Below, one piece after another: positions 5,009 through 5,491 of a stretch of 5,491 nt of DNA. The translations under genes and the position numbers were made by a program. Each line of letters begins with the position of its first letter. Positions within the stretch are counted from its first letter, which is position 1. The notes beneath the pieces are model-generated. The model saw nothing but the letters and a program-made list of their open reading frames with translations, was not told the origin of the DNA and made no database searches. This stretch comes from Candidatus Falkowbacteria bacterium CG10_big_fil_rev_8_21_14_0_10_43_11. GTDB lineage: Bacteria; Patescibacteriota; Patescibacteriia; Patescibacteriales; XYC2-FULL-47-12. The stretch lies in the NCBI GenBank assembly GCA_002778635.1, contig PFAS01000067.1:1-5491 (forward strand). The letters run 5' to 3'.

Positions 5009-5491
5009 TTTTTACCTTTATCGCGCTGACATTGACGCCGCCGCGAAAATTCTGATCATAGCCAAAAAATTCATTTAAAATAACGCCAGTTTTGCTAAAA
5101 ATCCGCACGTGCGGGCCGCCGCCCGGACCGGCGCCGGTGATGATTTCGTCCCGGCCGTCAAAATTAAGGTCAGCCGCCGCCACATTTACGCCGCCGCGAA
5201 AATTTTTGTTGTAGGCGAAAAATTGTTCTTTTACCTTTCCTTTGCGGTCAAAAATCCGCACGTGCGGGCCGCCGCCCGGACCGGCGCCGGTGATGATTTC
5301 GTCCCGGCCGTCGCCGTCAACATCGCCCGCGGCCACGCTCACGCCGCCGCGAAAATTTTTGTTGTAGGCGAAAAACTGCCCCATTACTTTGCCGGTTTGG
5401 TCAAAAATCCGCACGTGCGGGCCGCCGCCCGGACCGGCGCCGGTGATGATTTCGTCCCGGCCGTCAAAATTAAGGTCAGCCGCCGCCACAT
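4998..5491 (-). CDS. FG-GAP-like tandem repeat protein, C-terminal part (5' end outside window)
   Basis: The last 163 codons of a gene that enters from the right edge; its true start is not visible (5487-5489 is an internal GTG). It consists of three consecutive 51-residue repeats and a short basic tail (V-S-A-I-K-V-K-I-K-K). Each repeat carries an acidic loop of calcium-binding type (D-V-D-G-D-G-R-D-E or D-L-N-F-D-G-R-D-E), then I-I-T-G-A-G-P-G-G-G-P-H-V-R-I-F, a variable turn, and F-F-A-Y-N-K-N-F-R-G-G-V. This is the FG-GAP/VCBS-like unit that builds beta-propellers in large exported surface proteins. Secretion is inferred from the family, since the signal peptide would lie upstream. The stop is TAG. 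The tail is short, with no sortase motif or C-terminal membrane anchor. Function beyond structure or adhesion cannot be told. Confidence 0.88.
   Translation of the reverse strand, partial: VAAADLNFDGRDEIITGAGPGGGPHVRIFDQTGKVMGQFFAYNKNFRGGVSVAAGDVDGDGRDEIITGAGPGGGPHVRIFDRKGKVKEQFFAYNKNFRGGVNVAAADLNFDGRDEIITGAGPGGGPHVRIFSKTGVILNEFFGYDQNFRGGVNVSAIKVKIKK
5031..5489 (-). repeat. Three tandem 153-bp coding repeats
   Basis: Units lie at 5031-5183, 5184-5336 and 5337-5489, each exactly 153 bp (51 codons). A 62-bp core is identical in all three (5098-5159, 5251-5312, 5404-5465). The first and third units by coordinate also share the segment encoding A-D-L-N-F-D-G, while the middle one encodes G-D-V-D-G-D-G. 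More units probably lie beyond the window edge. Confidence 0.93.

Noticed and set aside
5031..5489. Possible CRISPR array, because of regularly spaced identical segments
   Set aside because: The 153-bp period is an exact multiple of 3, the 62-bp repeats are too long, and the region reads through as a coding FG-GAP-like repeat.
297..5491. Alternative genetic code with UGA as glycine, as in some CPR lineages
   Set aside because: All long frames are complete without UGA readthrough and the SDR gene ends naturally at TGA.

Overview
The window most resembles a member of the Candidate Phyla Radiation (Patescibacteria, probably Parcubacteria-like). This is inferred from three things: a SecA with an extra segment of about 30 residues after the first part of its motor domain, the remnant of a GxxExxY protein in the form common in that group, and GC-rich tandem FG-GAP-like repeats. 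No marker gene settles the taxonomy. The genetic code looks standard: TAA, TAG and TGA all serve as stops and no gene needs UGA read as an amino acid.

Layout. Positions 26-232 (+) encode a 68-residue double zinc-ribbon protein, preceded by the only good Shine-Dalgarno site in the window and followed by a strong intrinsic terminator at 261-291. Everything else is on the minus strand. Convergent with the zinc-ribbon gene is secA (297-3086), complete and 929 residues long. A 275-bp AT-rich gap (3087-3361) separates it from a short-form ribosome hibernation factor gene (raiA/hpf, 3362-3664). The gap holds a raiA terminator, a perfect 14-bp inverted repeat around a 39-nt loop, and arrays of 7- and 8-nt words. 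Upstream of raiA, 3695-3838 is a decayed N-terminal fragment of a GxxExxY (PD-(D/E)XK-like) gene flanked by inverted ATTAGC words. Next comes an extended-SDR NAD-dependent sugar-nucleotide enzyme (3884-4906) with its own TATAAT box. After a probable bidirectional terminator at 4972-5008, the window ends inside the 3' part of a gene for an FG-GAP-like repeat protein (4998-5491).

How the genes relate. raiA next to secA is an arrangement also known from Firmicutes, for example hpf-secA in Bacillus subtilis. SecA would export surface proteins such as the FG-GAP protein, and the SDR enzyme probably makes a nucleotide sugar for surface glycans, but the terminators and separate promoter argue against one operon. 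The three complete minus-strand genes lack recognisable Shine-Dalgarno sites.

The most striking observation is a palindromic element of the dispersed bacterial PHPNPLPQ type, inserted in frame in secA (about 1054-1121, residues 656-678) at the junction between the long scaffold helix and the wing domain. I see no complete new defence or mobile system here. The unexplained parts are the in-gene palindrome, the decayed GxxExxY gene with its flanking words, and the 3235-3301 hairpin.
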